Shown here: positions 1 to 6,663 of the stretch, piece after piece
Layout: each line of letters opens with the position of its first letter
How positions within the stretch are numbered: the stretch's first letter is position 1
Source: an uncultured Collinsella sp.
Lineage (GTDB): Bacteria; Actinomycetota; Coriobacteriia; Coriobacteriales; Coriobacteriaceae
DNA: 15,862 bases
Reading direction: 5' to 3'
Assembly (NCBI GenBank): GCA_900552395.1
Contig: URZJ01000021.1
Location: 1 to 15,862, forward strand
Program-made: the position numbers and the translations under genes
Notes under the pieces: model-generated
What the model was told of the DNA's origin: nothing
Databases searched by the model: none
What the model saw: only the letters and a program-made list of their open reading frames with translations

Positions 1-140
1 AGGTTTTTGATGAACTCGGAATTTTCATTCAGTTCATTTATGCGCGACACGGCTTGCACGCTACAGTGGCGCGCAGGTTCATAAGTTAGCCTTATCGCAC
101 TTTTTGCATTATGCCCTAAGTTAGCCAAGGGATACAATCT
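1..140. other. Intergenic stretch beyond the mazG terminator, with repeated motifs
   Basis: No convincing gene is visible here. The stretch is AT-richer than the rest of the window. It holds an inverted pair ATGAACT (10-16) / AGTTCAT (31-37). It also holds two exact copies of TAAGTTAGCC (82-91 and 117-126), 35 bases apart, the first inside a palindromic ATAAG-TTAGC-CTTAT. Their shared core AGTTAGCC occurs again, inverted, at 2491-2498 upstream of the ABC exporter. The stretch probably contains control sites for a gene lying to the left of the window; this is inference. Confidence 0.4.
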
Positions 141-187
141 TTTTGAAAAATAATGGGGGCGATGAGAAAGTCCGTCCCGTCGCCCCC
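141..187 (-). terminator. Intrinsic terminator after mazG
   Basis: Reading the minus strand just past the mazG stop codon, an 8-bp perfect stem is formed by GGGGGCGA (from 187-180) and TCGCCCCC (from 162-155). It is followed directly by ATTATTTTT. A GC-rich stem followed at once by a U-rich tract is the standard Rho-independent terminator. It closes the leftward larC-like/yfcE/mazG unit. Confidence 0.85.
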
Positions 188-193
188 GCAGTC

Positions 194-1054
194 TTACTCC
201 TCTGCCTTTGCGGCATCCCAGAGGTCGTTGAGGCCATGGGTCGAAAGCTCGGCCAGATCCACGTGGGCGTTGGCCGCCATCTGCTCCATCGCGGCCCAGC
301 GGCGGCGGAACTTTGCCGTGCTCGCGCGCAGGGCGCTCTCGGCGTCAATCCCCTCTTTACGCGCAACGTTGACTAGGGCAAAGAGCAGGTCTCCAAACTC
401 CATCTCGCGCTCGGGCGTTCCGGGAGCCTCGGCCTCAAACTCGGCACGCTCCTCGGCAACCTCGTCCCACACATCCTGGACCGTCTCCCACTCAAAGCCC
501 ACGGCCGCCGCCTTGCGCGACACCTTCTGAGCTTGCATCAGCGCCGGCAGGTGCGTGGGCACGCCGTCGAGCAGGCCTTCGGGCGCAGCCTCGTCCGCCG
601 CCACAGCCTTGTCCTTGGCAGCCTTCTCGGCAAGCTTGACCTCATCCCAGATCTTGAGCACCTCGTCGGGGTTGTCGGCATCCGCATCGCCAAACACGTG
701 CGGGTGGCGGCGAATGAGCTTGGCGTCAATATCGCGTGCCACGTCGGCCAGCGTAAACTCGCCGGCGTCCGCCGCAATCTGCGCATGCAGCACCACCTGC
801 ATGAGCACGTCGCCCAGCTCCTCGCGCAGATGCGTGGCATCGTCGGCCTCGATGCAGTCGAGCGCCTCATAGGCCTCCTCGATCATGTTCTTGCCAATGC
901 TGCGGTGCGTCTGCTCGCGGTCCCACGGGCAGCCGTCGGGCTGACGCAGGCGCCAAATGGTCTGCACCAGATGCTGCAGCTCGGCCGACGCGTCGACCAG
1001 CGTGGACAGGTCGCGCGAGCCCTCGGCATTTTGCTGAGCCATGTGCTGCGCCAT
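194..1054 (-). CDS. mazG: MazG nucleoside triphosphate pyrophosphohydrolase
   Basis: Cytosolic house-cleaning enzyme that hydrolyses (d)NTPs to (d)NMP and pyrophosphate. The 286-residue product has the two tandem MazG domains of the full-length family (E. coli MazG has 263). The N-terminal domain carries CPWDREQTH near residue 42, then the Mg-binding pairs EEAYE (about 59-63) and EELGD (78-82). The C-terminal domain repeats the pattern with VAEERAEFE (about 199-207) and EFGDLLF (about 220-226). The frame is open 36 codons further upstream, but that part overlaps yfcE. The ATG at 1054 sits 2 bases after the yfcE stop, behind an AGGAGGA site inside the end of yfcE, so I chose it. This is the last gene of a leftward unit, with a terminator just downstream. 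The E. coli enzyme counteracts (p)ppGpp-linked toxin action; that role here is not shown. Confidence 0.93.
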   Translation of the reverse strand: MAQHMAQQNAEGSRDLSTLVDASAELQHLVQTIWRLRQPDGCPWDREQTHRSIGKNMIEEAYEALDCIEADDATHLREELGDVLMQVVLHAQIAADAGEFTLADVARDIDAKLIRRHPHVFGDADADNPDEVLKIWDEVKLAEKAAKDKAVAADEAAPEGLLDGVPTHLPALMQAQKVSRKAAAVGFEWETVQDVWDEVAEERAEFEAEAPGTPEREMEFGDLLFALVNVARKEGIDAESALRASTAKFRRRWAAMEQMAANAHVDLAELSTHGLNDLWDAAKAEE

Positions 1055-1056
1055 GG

Positions 1057-1605
1057 TTATTCCTCCTCCAGGATCACGTGACGGAACGCGCCGCCCTCGT
1101 AGATGCCGTAGCTGTGCGTACCGTCCTTGGGAATGCTCACGCTGCCGGGGTTGAAAAGCCACAGGCCCGGGTGCGCCTCGCTTGCCTCGTTAACCTTGAT
1201 ATGCGTGTGGCCGTAGACGAGCGCGGAGCCTTCGGGCAGCGCGGGCACGTGGTCGACGCTGTTGTGCATACCGGCGCCAAAAACGTGGCCGTGTGTCAAG
1301 AACAGCTCGCGGCCGGCCTCGTCGAACAACGTGGCGTAGTTGGCCATGACGGGAAAGTCGAGCACCATCTGGTCGACCTCGGCGTCGCAGTTGCCGCGCA
1401 CCGCGATGATGCGGTCGGCCAGGGCGTTGAGCAGCGGAATCACGCGCTTGGGGGCGTAGTCGCGCGGCAGGTCGTTACGCGGGCCGTGGTAGAGCAGGTC
1501 GCCCAGCAGCACGATGCGGTCGGGCTGCTCGGATTCGATGGCAGCGCAGAGGCGCTCGGCCCAGTATGCCGAGCCATGGATGTCGGAGGCGATGAGGTAT
1601 TTCAT
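1057..1605 (-). CDS. yfcE: YfcE-type metallophosphoesterase (phosphodiesterase)
   Basis: Calcineurin-like metallophosphoesterase of 182 residues, matching E. coli YfcE (184). YfcE hydrolyses model phosphodiesters in a metal-dependent way; its natural substrate is unknown. The full dinuclear metal signature is present: D8-x-H10 in SDIHG, GD36, GNCD (N72), H105 in THGH, and the closing GHTH (132-135). The frame opens 27 codons upstream. The ATG at 1605 is preferred because the family begins MKxLIxSDIHG and an AAAGGA site lies 6 bases before it. It stands between the LarC-domain gene (73-base gap) and mazG (2-base gap), so it is very likely co-transcribed and coupled with mazG. No signal peptide is visible, so the protein is cytosolic. 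Confidence 0.92.
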   Translation of the reverse strand: MKYLIASDIHGSAYWAERLCAAIESEQPDRIVLLGDLLYHGPRNDLPRDYAPKRVIPLLNALADRIIAVRGNCDAEVDQMVLDFPVMANYATLFDEAGRELFLTHGHVFGAGMHNSVDHVPALPEGSALVYGHTHIKVNEASEAHPGLWLFNPGSVSIPKDGTHSYGIYEGGAFRHVILEEE

Positions 1606-1678
1606 GGGGAGTCCTTTCGAAGCGGAGTTGATGGGGGCTGAATACGGGGTCCGGCGGATGTGGAGCCCATCTACCGTG

Positions 1679-2164
1679 TTACTCAAATCGCAGCGCCGCG
1701 CTCTGAGCCGCCTGCATCACGCGTTGGAGCGGCGCGCCATGCTCGCGGGCAAGGCGGGCGCAATCCTCGTATTCGGGAGCCGCGCGCTCGCTGCCGTCGG
1801 GCAGAGTCGCCACCTTAACGGATACCTCGCCCCAAGGCGTCGTCACCTGCTCGAATCGGCGCGGCAGGCAAACGCGTTCCATCACCTGGCGACGAACGGC
1901 GTTGGTCGTGGTTTCCAAAAAGATAATCGTCTGCAGGCGTTCGATATCCTCATGCGAGCAGATCACCTGCAGCTGCCAGCCGGGGCGGCCTTTTTTGCAG
2001 TAGAGGGGCAGCCAGTGCACCTCGCGGGCGCCGGCCTCGCGCAGGCGGTCAGCGGCATAGGCGAGTACCTCGGGCGACGCATCATCGATGTCGCACTCCA
2101 GCTTGACGATGGTTTCGGGCGCATCGGTCTCGCGGGACAGCGGAGATGTACTTCCACGTTGCAT
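1679..2164 (-). CDS. Stand-alone LarC C-terminal (LarC2/DUF111) domain protein
   Basis: 161-residue protein matching the C-terminal third of LarC, the CTP-dependent cyclometallase that inserts nickel into the pincer cofactor of lactate racemase. Family features visible are ETIVKLECDIDDASPE (about 17-32), LPLYCKKGRPGWQLQVI (about 52-68), the FLETTTNAVR segment (82-91), TPWGEVSVKVA (109-119) and the APEYEDCARLARE tail (129-141). The N-terminal LarC1 part (about 250 residues) is missing, and neither larB, larE nor a racemase gene is in the window. The frame is open up to 2272. The ATG at 2164 is chosen because the family-like part begins soon after it and an AAAGGA site lies about 10 bases upstream. 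It may be a LarC2 subunit with a partner elsewhere, a paralogue with another nickel or nucleotide role, or a relic. The frame is intact, which argues against decay. Confidence 0.8.
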   Translation of the reverse strand: MQRGSTSPLSRETDAPETIVKLECDIDDASPEVLAYAADRLREAGAREVHWLPLYCKKGRPGWQLQVICSHEDIERLQTIIFLETTTNAVRRQVMERVCLPRRFEQVTTPWGEVSVKVATLPDGSERAAPEYEDCARLAREHGAPLQRVMQAAQSAALRFE

Positions 2165-2267
2165 ACGGTCCGGATCCTTTCCGCACGGGCTCGTTTTATT
2201 CACCCAAACGCTAGCACATCGAACGTGGCACAGGCGTGACTTTCGTCCGTCGTCGCCCTTGCCCCTA

Positions 2268-2339
2268 TCCAAACATGTACATCAGCCTCCAAACATGTCA
2301 TTTTTTGCAGCTTTTGGAGGCTGACGCACACGTTTTGGA
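2268..2339. promoter_or_regulatory. Four-copy palindromic array of TCCAAA / TTTGGA (operator-like)
   Basis: TCCAAACATGT occurs twice as an exact 11-bp direct repeat at 2268-2278 and 2288-2298, spaced 20 bases. Two inverted copies, TTTTGGA, follow at 2312-2318 and 2333-2339, spaced 21 bases. The inner pair is part of a perfect 12-bp inverted repeat, TCAGCCTCCAAA (2282-2293) and TTTGGAGGCTGA (2313-2324), with a 19-base centre. Repeats at two-helical-turn spacing with dyad symmetry are typical of cooperative dimer binding. No U-tract follows, so it is not a canonical terminator. It may control one or both flanking genes, or be a dispersed palindromic repeat. Confidence 0.6.
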
Positions 2340-2409
2340 GCGGGGCCGCACACGGTCAGAATTGCGCCCGCACTCCGTCCACCACAAAGTTCGCCGCACT
2401 CAACAATTT

Positions 2410-2429
2410 TGAACTTTCTACGCAGTTCA
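2410..2429. promoter_or_regulatory. Inverted repeat TGAACT-N8-AGTTCA
   Basis: A perfect 6-bp dyad, TGAACT (2410-2415) and AGTTCA (2424-2429), lies about 120 bases before the exporter start. The same half-sites occur at the left end of the window (10-37) with a 14-base spacer. This is the size and symmetry of a dimeric repressor site, but the regulator is unknown. Confidence 0.35.
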
Positions 2430-2548
2430 TCGGCCAAAAAATAACCCTCGGCATACTTATCCGCTGCACGATGCTACTCTAGTTGCATTTGGCTAACTAA
2501 GCGGCTGCCGAGGACCCCACCCGGCACCGTTATGACATAGGAGGTTTC

Positions 2549-5500
2549 ATGTTCGAGAAGCGGCTCTTCTCCCTGGTTCCGCAGGCAACGCCCTACATTG
2601 TGGCGAGCGTCCTGTTTAAATGGATCGCCCTGATGGCAAACATCACGGTGATGTGGGTGCTTGCGCGCATCTTGGGCGGCATCGTCACGGACGGCCTTTC
2701 CGCCGCGCTCGCCGTCGATGCCCTCGCACAGGCGGCCTTGCCGCTCGCCGCCGCCATCATCGTGCGCGCCGCCTCCATCTACCTGGCCCAACGCGCCGGC
2801 GACAAGGCCGCGTTCGAGGCCGTCCGTCGCGTGCGCTCGCTCGTCTACGACAAGCTCACCGCACTCGGCCCCTCCTACACCGAGACCGTCCCCACCGCCG
2901 AGGCCGTCCAGACCAGCGTCGAGGGCGCCACGCAACTCCAGGTGTACTTTGGCGGCTACCTGCCGCAGCTCTTCTTTGCGGGCTTGGCACCCATCACGCT
3001 GTTTGTACTGCTCGTGGGCCAAGCGGGACTTCCCGCCGCGCTGCTGCTCGCGTGCGTTCCGGTCATCCCCATCTCCATCATGATGGTCATGCGCAACGCC
3101 AAAAAGATCGGTGCCGAGTACTGGGGTAGCTATGTCGATCTGGGCGGCATGTTCCTGGAGGCCGTTCAGGGTCTCACCACCCTTAAGGTCTACCAGGCCG
3201 ATCGCAGCTGGCACGAGCGCATCAACGCCGAGTCCGAGCGTTTCCGCACGGCGACCATGCGCCTGCTGGTGATGCAGCTGCGCTCCATTTGCGTTATGGA
3301 CCTGGTCGTCTATATGGGCGCCGCGCTCGGCATTATCGTAGCCGCGCTGCAGCTCGCCACGGGCAAGATTGGCTTTGAGGCTGCCTTCCTCATCGTCTTT
3401 CTGTCACAGGAGTTCTTTTTGCCCATGCGCCGCCTGGGATCGCTGTTCCACACGGCCATGAACGGCATGGCCGCTTCGCGCCGCATGTTTGGCATTTTGG
3501 ATACGCCCGAGCCCGAGCGCGGCGATGTTGAGCTTGACGGTCGCGGCGATATCGAGCTCGCGGGTGTGAGCTATGCATACGGCGGCCGCACGGTGCTGGA
3601 CAGCGCCAGCGCGACCATTGCGCACGGCTCGCTCGTGGCACTCGTGGGCGAAAGCGGCGGCGGCAAGTCCACGCTCGCGGGGATTATCGCGGGCCGCAAG
3701 GGTGCCTACCGTGGCAGCGTTCGCATCGGCGGCGTCGAGCTGCGCGATGCCACGGCCGCCTCACTCATGCGCGCCGTCACCCTGGTGCCCACCAACGGCT
3801 ACCTGTTTGCCGGCACCCTGCGCGACAACCTGCTGCTCGCTCAGCCCAACGCCACCGATACCGAGCTTTTGCGCGCGCTCGACCGCACGCGCGTGGCGGC
3901 CTTTGTGCAGGCCAACGGCGGGCTCGACATGGTGATCAACGAGGGCGGCACCAACCTTTCGGGCGGCCAGCGCCAGCGCGTGTGCATGGCCCGCGCCCTG
4001 CTGCACGACTCGCCGATCTATGTGTTTGACGAGGCGACGAGCAATGTGGACGCCGCAAGCGAAGCCGCAATCGGCGAGGTCATTGCATCGCTCGCCGGCA
4101 AGCACACCGTAATCGTGGTGGCACACCGCCTGTCGACGATCGTAGGCGCCGATCAGATCCTGGTGCTGGAGCGTGGCCGTATTGCCGAGCACGGGACTCA
4201 CGGCGAGCTCTTGGCCACCGCGGGCGCCTATGCGCGCATGTGGAACAGCCAGGAGCAGCTCTCGGCATATGCGTATGCGGAGGATGATGCCGAGGACGTC
4301 GAAGATGCCGGCGCGGTTGAGGCTGTTGACGGCAGCGCTGCCTGTACCGATGGCCTCAACGGTGCTAGCTCGTCTTCCGCTGCCGCGGCGCTTGACTCCG
4401 GCCGCGTCCGTCGCTCGGCGCCGTCCATCATGTGGCGCATGATGGGGCTCGTTCGACCGCTTGCCGGCTGGCTTGTGTTAGCCGTCGCGCTGGGCAGCAT
4501 TGGCATGCTCACCGCCGCGTTCGTGCCGGCCTTTGGCGCCCTTGGCCTTATGGCCGCGCTGGGCCGCAACGCCTTGGGGCTTGGTCTGATCGCAGCATGC
4601 GCGGCCTGTGCCGCCTGCGGCATCGCACGCGGGCCGCTCCACTACGGCGAGCAGCTCTGCAACCATTACATCGCATTCCGTCTGCTCGCACACATTCGCA
4701 ACCTGGTGTTTGGCGCCCTGCGCCAGCTCGCCCCCGCCAAGCTCGAGGGCCGCGGCAAGGGCGATCTCGTGAGCCTGGTCACCTCGGATATCGAGCTGCT
4801 CGAGGTCTTCTACGCTCACACCATCTCGCCCATTGCCATCGCTCTGGTCTGCACCGTTGTGTTTGAGGGCTTTTTGCTGGCTGTGAGCCCCGAGCTCGCG
4901 GGCATCGCGCTCGTGGCCTACGCGGTCCTGGGCGTGCTGCTGCCCCTGACCTCGGCCAAGGCATGCGGCACCACCGGCCGCCAGAGCCGTGAGGGCGCCG
5001 GTAAGCTGGGTGCCTTTGTGCTCGACAGTCTACGCGGCGCGTCCGAGACTATCCAGTTTGCCGGTGGCGCCGATCGCAGCCGTGCCCTGGGCAAGCTGAC
5101 CGAGCAAGTCGGCGCCGTGGACGCGCGCCTCAAGCGCCGCCAGGCGGCCAGCGAGGCCGTAGCCGATGCGCTTATTCTTGCGGCCAATCTGGTGATGCTC
5201 GGGCGTGCGCTGCAGCTGGTGTCTGCGGGAACGATTGACTTTGCCGCAGCGTTTGTCGCCGTCTTTACCTTTGTGTCGTCGTTTGGCTCGGTGATGGCCG
5301 TGAGCCGCCTGGGCGCCTCACTGCAGGAGACGCTCGCCTCGGGCGCACGCGTGCTCGATTTGCTCGACGAGCAGCCCCAGTGCGCCGAGGTCGCCGATGG
5401 ACAGGACGTTGAGTTTGCCGGCGCCGCAGCCGAGCATGTGAGCTTTAGCTATGCGGACGGCGTGGACGCGGGCGGTGCGGACGCCACAGGGCAGGTCGCG

Positions 5501-6124
5501 AACGACACCGCTGCGAGTCTCATTCTCGACGACGTGACCTGCACCTTTGTGCCCGGCACCATGACTTGCATTATGGGACGCTCGGGTTCGGGCAAATCGA
5601 CGCTGCTCAAGCTGCTCATGCGTTTTTGGGACCCCACCGCCGGCGACATCACGGTAAGCGGCGTCGATGCCCGTCACATCAACACGGCGAGCCTGCGCAG
5701 CCACGAGGCCTATATGACCCAGGACACACATCTGTTCTGCGGCACCGTACGCGAGAATCTGCTGATCGCGCACGCCAACGCCACCGATGCCGAGCTGCTC
5801 GATGCCTGCCGCTCCGCTTCGCTTACCGCCCTCATCGACCGTCTGCCGCAGGGACTCGACACGCCCGTTGCCGAGCTGGGCGACTCGCTTTCTGGCGGCG
5901 AGCGCCAGCGCATCGGCCTTGCGCGCATCTTCCTCAACGACGCACCCTTCATCTTGCTCGACGAACCCACCAGCGCGCTCGATGCTCTCAACGAGGCGTC
6001 CGTGATGCAGGCAATCGACGAGCTCAAGCGCCGCGGCAAGACCATCGTGCTTGTAAGCCATCGCGCCAGCACCTGCGCCTTTGCCGATTGCTCGCTTTCG
6101 GTCGAGCACGGGAGGCTGAGCTAA
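2549..6124 (+). CDS. Fused CydDC-like ABC exporter (two permease/ATPase halves in one chain)
   Basis: 1191-residue inner-membrane ABC transporter with the order TMD1-NBD1-TMD2-NBD2. TMD1 has hydrophobic segments near 15-40, 50-80, 135-158, 160-181 and 247-295. NBD1 has Walker A GESGGGKST (367-375), signature LSGGQ (470-474), Walker B FDE (D494, E495) and H-loop H526. An acidic then Ser/Ala-rich linker (about 572-624) leads to TMD2. NBD2 has Walker A GRSGSGKST (1010-1018), signature LSGGE (1114-1118), Walker B D1138/E1139 and H1171, so both sites look competent. The first half resembles CydD and the second CydC. E. coli CydDC is two proteins that export cysteine and glutathione and are needed for cytochrome bd assembly; no cydAB is in the window, so the substrate is unproven. 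The start is set by AGGAGG 4 bases upstream. Its stop overlaps the ygbA start by 1 base. Confidence 0.85.
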   Translation: MFEKRLFSLVPQATPYIVASVLFKWIALMANITVMWVLARILGGIVTDGLSAALAVDALAQAALPLAAAIIVRAASIYLAQRAGDKAAFEAVRRVRSLVYDKLTALGPSYTETVPTAEAVQTSVEGATQLQVYFGGYLPQLFFAGLAPITLFVLLVGQAGLPAALLLACVPVIPISIMMVMRNAKKIGAEYWGSYVDLGGMFLEAVQGLTTLKVYQADRSWHERINAESERFRTATMRLLVMQLRSICVMDLVVYMGAALGIIVAALQLATGKIGFEAAFLIVFLSQEFFLPMRRLGSLFHTAMNGMAASRRMFGILDTPEPERGDVELDGRGDIELAGVSYAYGGRTVLDSASATIAHGSLVALVGESGGGKSTLAGIIAGRKGAYRGSVRIGGVELRDATAASLMRAVTLVPTNGYLFAGTLRDNLLLAQPNATDTELLRALDRTRVAAFVQANGGLDMVINEGGTNLSGGQRQRVCMARALLHDSPIYVFDEATSNVDAASEAAIGEVIASLAGKHTVIVVAHRLSTIVGADQILVLERGRIAEHGTHGELLATAGAYARMWNSQEQLSAYAYAEDDAEDVEDAGAVEAVDGSAACTDGLNGASSSSAAAALDSGRVRRSAPSIMWRMMGLVRPLAGWLVLAVALGSIGMLTAAFVPAFGALGLMAALGRNALGLGLIAACAACAACGIARGPLHYGEQLCNHYIAFRLLAHIRNLVFGALRQLAPAKLEGRGKGDLVSLVTSDIELLEVFYAHTISPIAIALVCTVVFEGFLLAVSPELAGIALVAYAVLGVLLPLTSAKACGTTGRQSREGAGKLGAFVLDSLRGASETIQFAGGADRSRALGKLTEQVGAVDARLKRRQAASEAVADALILAANLVMLGRALQLVSAGTIDFAAAFVAVFTFVSSFGSVMAVSRLGASLQETLASGARVLDLLDEQPQCAEVADGQDVEFAGAAAEHVSFSYADGVDAGGADATGQVANDTAASLILDDVTCTFVPGTMTCIMGRSGSGKSTLLKLLMRFWDPTAGDITVSGVDARHINTASLRSHEAYMTQDTHLFCGTVRENLLIAHANATDAELLDACRSASLTALIDRLPQGLDTPVAELGDSLSGGERQRIGLARIFLNDAPFILLDEPTSALDALNEASVMQAIDELKRRGKTIVLVSHRASTCAFADCSLSVEHGRLS

Positions 6125-6543
6125 TGGCGCGCCCGGTCGACACACCGGAGCTGGCACGCAAACGTGAGCGCGAAGCCCAAATGGTGTCGCAGATGATTGC
6201 ACTGTGGTGCCGCGGGCATCATCGCGGCGGGCATGCGGTCGAGCAGGCTGGCGACGATGAGCCCGTGCGCGTGAAGCTCGGTCTTCGGACCATTACGCTC
6301 TGCCCCGAATGCGCCGAGCTGCAGAAATACGCCATCGCGCGCATTGAGCACTGCCCGCACATGGGCACCAAGACATTTTGCTCGGCATGTCCTTCGCATT
6401 GTTACCGGCCTGCCATGCGCGAGAAGATCCGCGAGGTTATGCGTTGGTCGGGACCGCGTATGATCCGCTATCGCCCCATCACCGCCGTGAGACACGCGAT
6501 GGTAACAGTGCAGGCCAAACGCGCGGCGGCACGAAGCAAGTAG
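6124..6543 (+). CDS. ygbA: YgbA family protein (nitrous oxide-stimulated promoter family)
   Basis: 139-residue cysteine-rich cytosolic protein. It shows the family's conserved C-terminal half: CPEC (C60, C63), HCPHMGTKTFCSACPSHCY (C77, C86, C89, C93), then AMREKIREVMRWSGPRM and an RYRPITAVRH segment. The cysteine spacing suggests metal or Fe-S binding, which is inference. In E. coli, ygbA belongs to the nitric-oxide-responsive NsrR regulon; its biochemical role is not settled. The ATG at 6124 shares one base with the TAA of the ABC exporter, and GGGAGG at 6110-6115 lies 8 bases before it, so the two genes are translationally coupled. The frame is open upstream inside the exporter, but there is no reason to start earlier. 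A perfect 12-bp palindrome, GCCGGCGCCGGC (6546-6557), follows the stop without a U-tract. Confidence 0.88.
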   Translation: MARPVDTPELARKREREAQMVSQMIALWCRGHHRGGHAVEQAGDDEPVRVKLGLRTITLCPECAELQKYAIARIEHCPHMGTKTFCSACPSHCYRPAMREKIREVMRWSGPRMIRYRPITAVRHAMVTVQAKRAAARSK

Positions 6544-6625
6544 TCGCCGGCGCCGGCACGCGCCGCCCCGCCTTTCCACTCGATTTCGGCACCCGGCGTG
6601 CGCGGCGTGTTGAGAGCTGCACCAT

Positions 6626-6631
6626 TACAAT
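6626..6631 (+). promoter_or_regulatory. Candidate -10 box for the histidinol-phosphatase gene
   Basis: TACAAT lies 32 bases before the ATG at 6664, a fitting distance for a short leader with AAAGGAG at 6652-6658. I find no good -35 hexamer at 16-18 bases upstream, so this is only a weak promoter candidate. Read-through from ygbA, 120 bases upstream, is the alternative. Confidence 0.3.
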
Positions 6632-6663
6632 GGAGCGGATTCACCAAATGCAAAGGAGTCGCC

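Larger units (their letters stand above)
2165..2548. other. Divergent intergenic region between the LarC-domain gene and the ABC exporter
   Basis: These 384 bases hold no gene I can support. Two extended -10-like elements face outwards: TGCTAGCGT on the minus strand (hexamer at 2208-2213, about 45 bases before the LarC-domain start) and TGCTACTCT on the plus strand (hexamer 2475-2480, about 70 bases before the exporter start). Neither has a good -35 partner, so both are weak. Between them lie the TCCAAA array (2268-2339) and the TGAACT inverted repeat (2410-2429). The exporter leader has a small bulged hairpin (2502-2529, TGCCG/CGGCA with flanking CGG/CCG). The exporter's ribosome site AGGAGG is at 2539-2544, 4 bases before ATG. 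Confidence 0.5.

Noticed and set aside
133..138. TACAAT as a plus-strand -10 promoter box
   Set aside because: There is no plus-strand gene downstream and no -35 at a suitable distance; it lies beside the mazG terminator.
2474..3214. 246-codon minus-strand frame opposite the start of the exporter
   Set aside because: Low-complexity Gly/Asp/His-rich translation, antisense to a transporter with clear motifs.
5318..6202. 294-codon minus-strand frame opposite the exporter's second half
   Set aside because: Shadow frame covering both NBD2 and the ygbA start, with no domain of its own.
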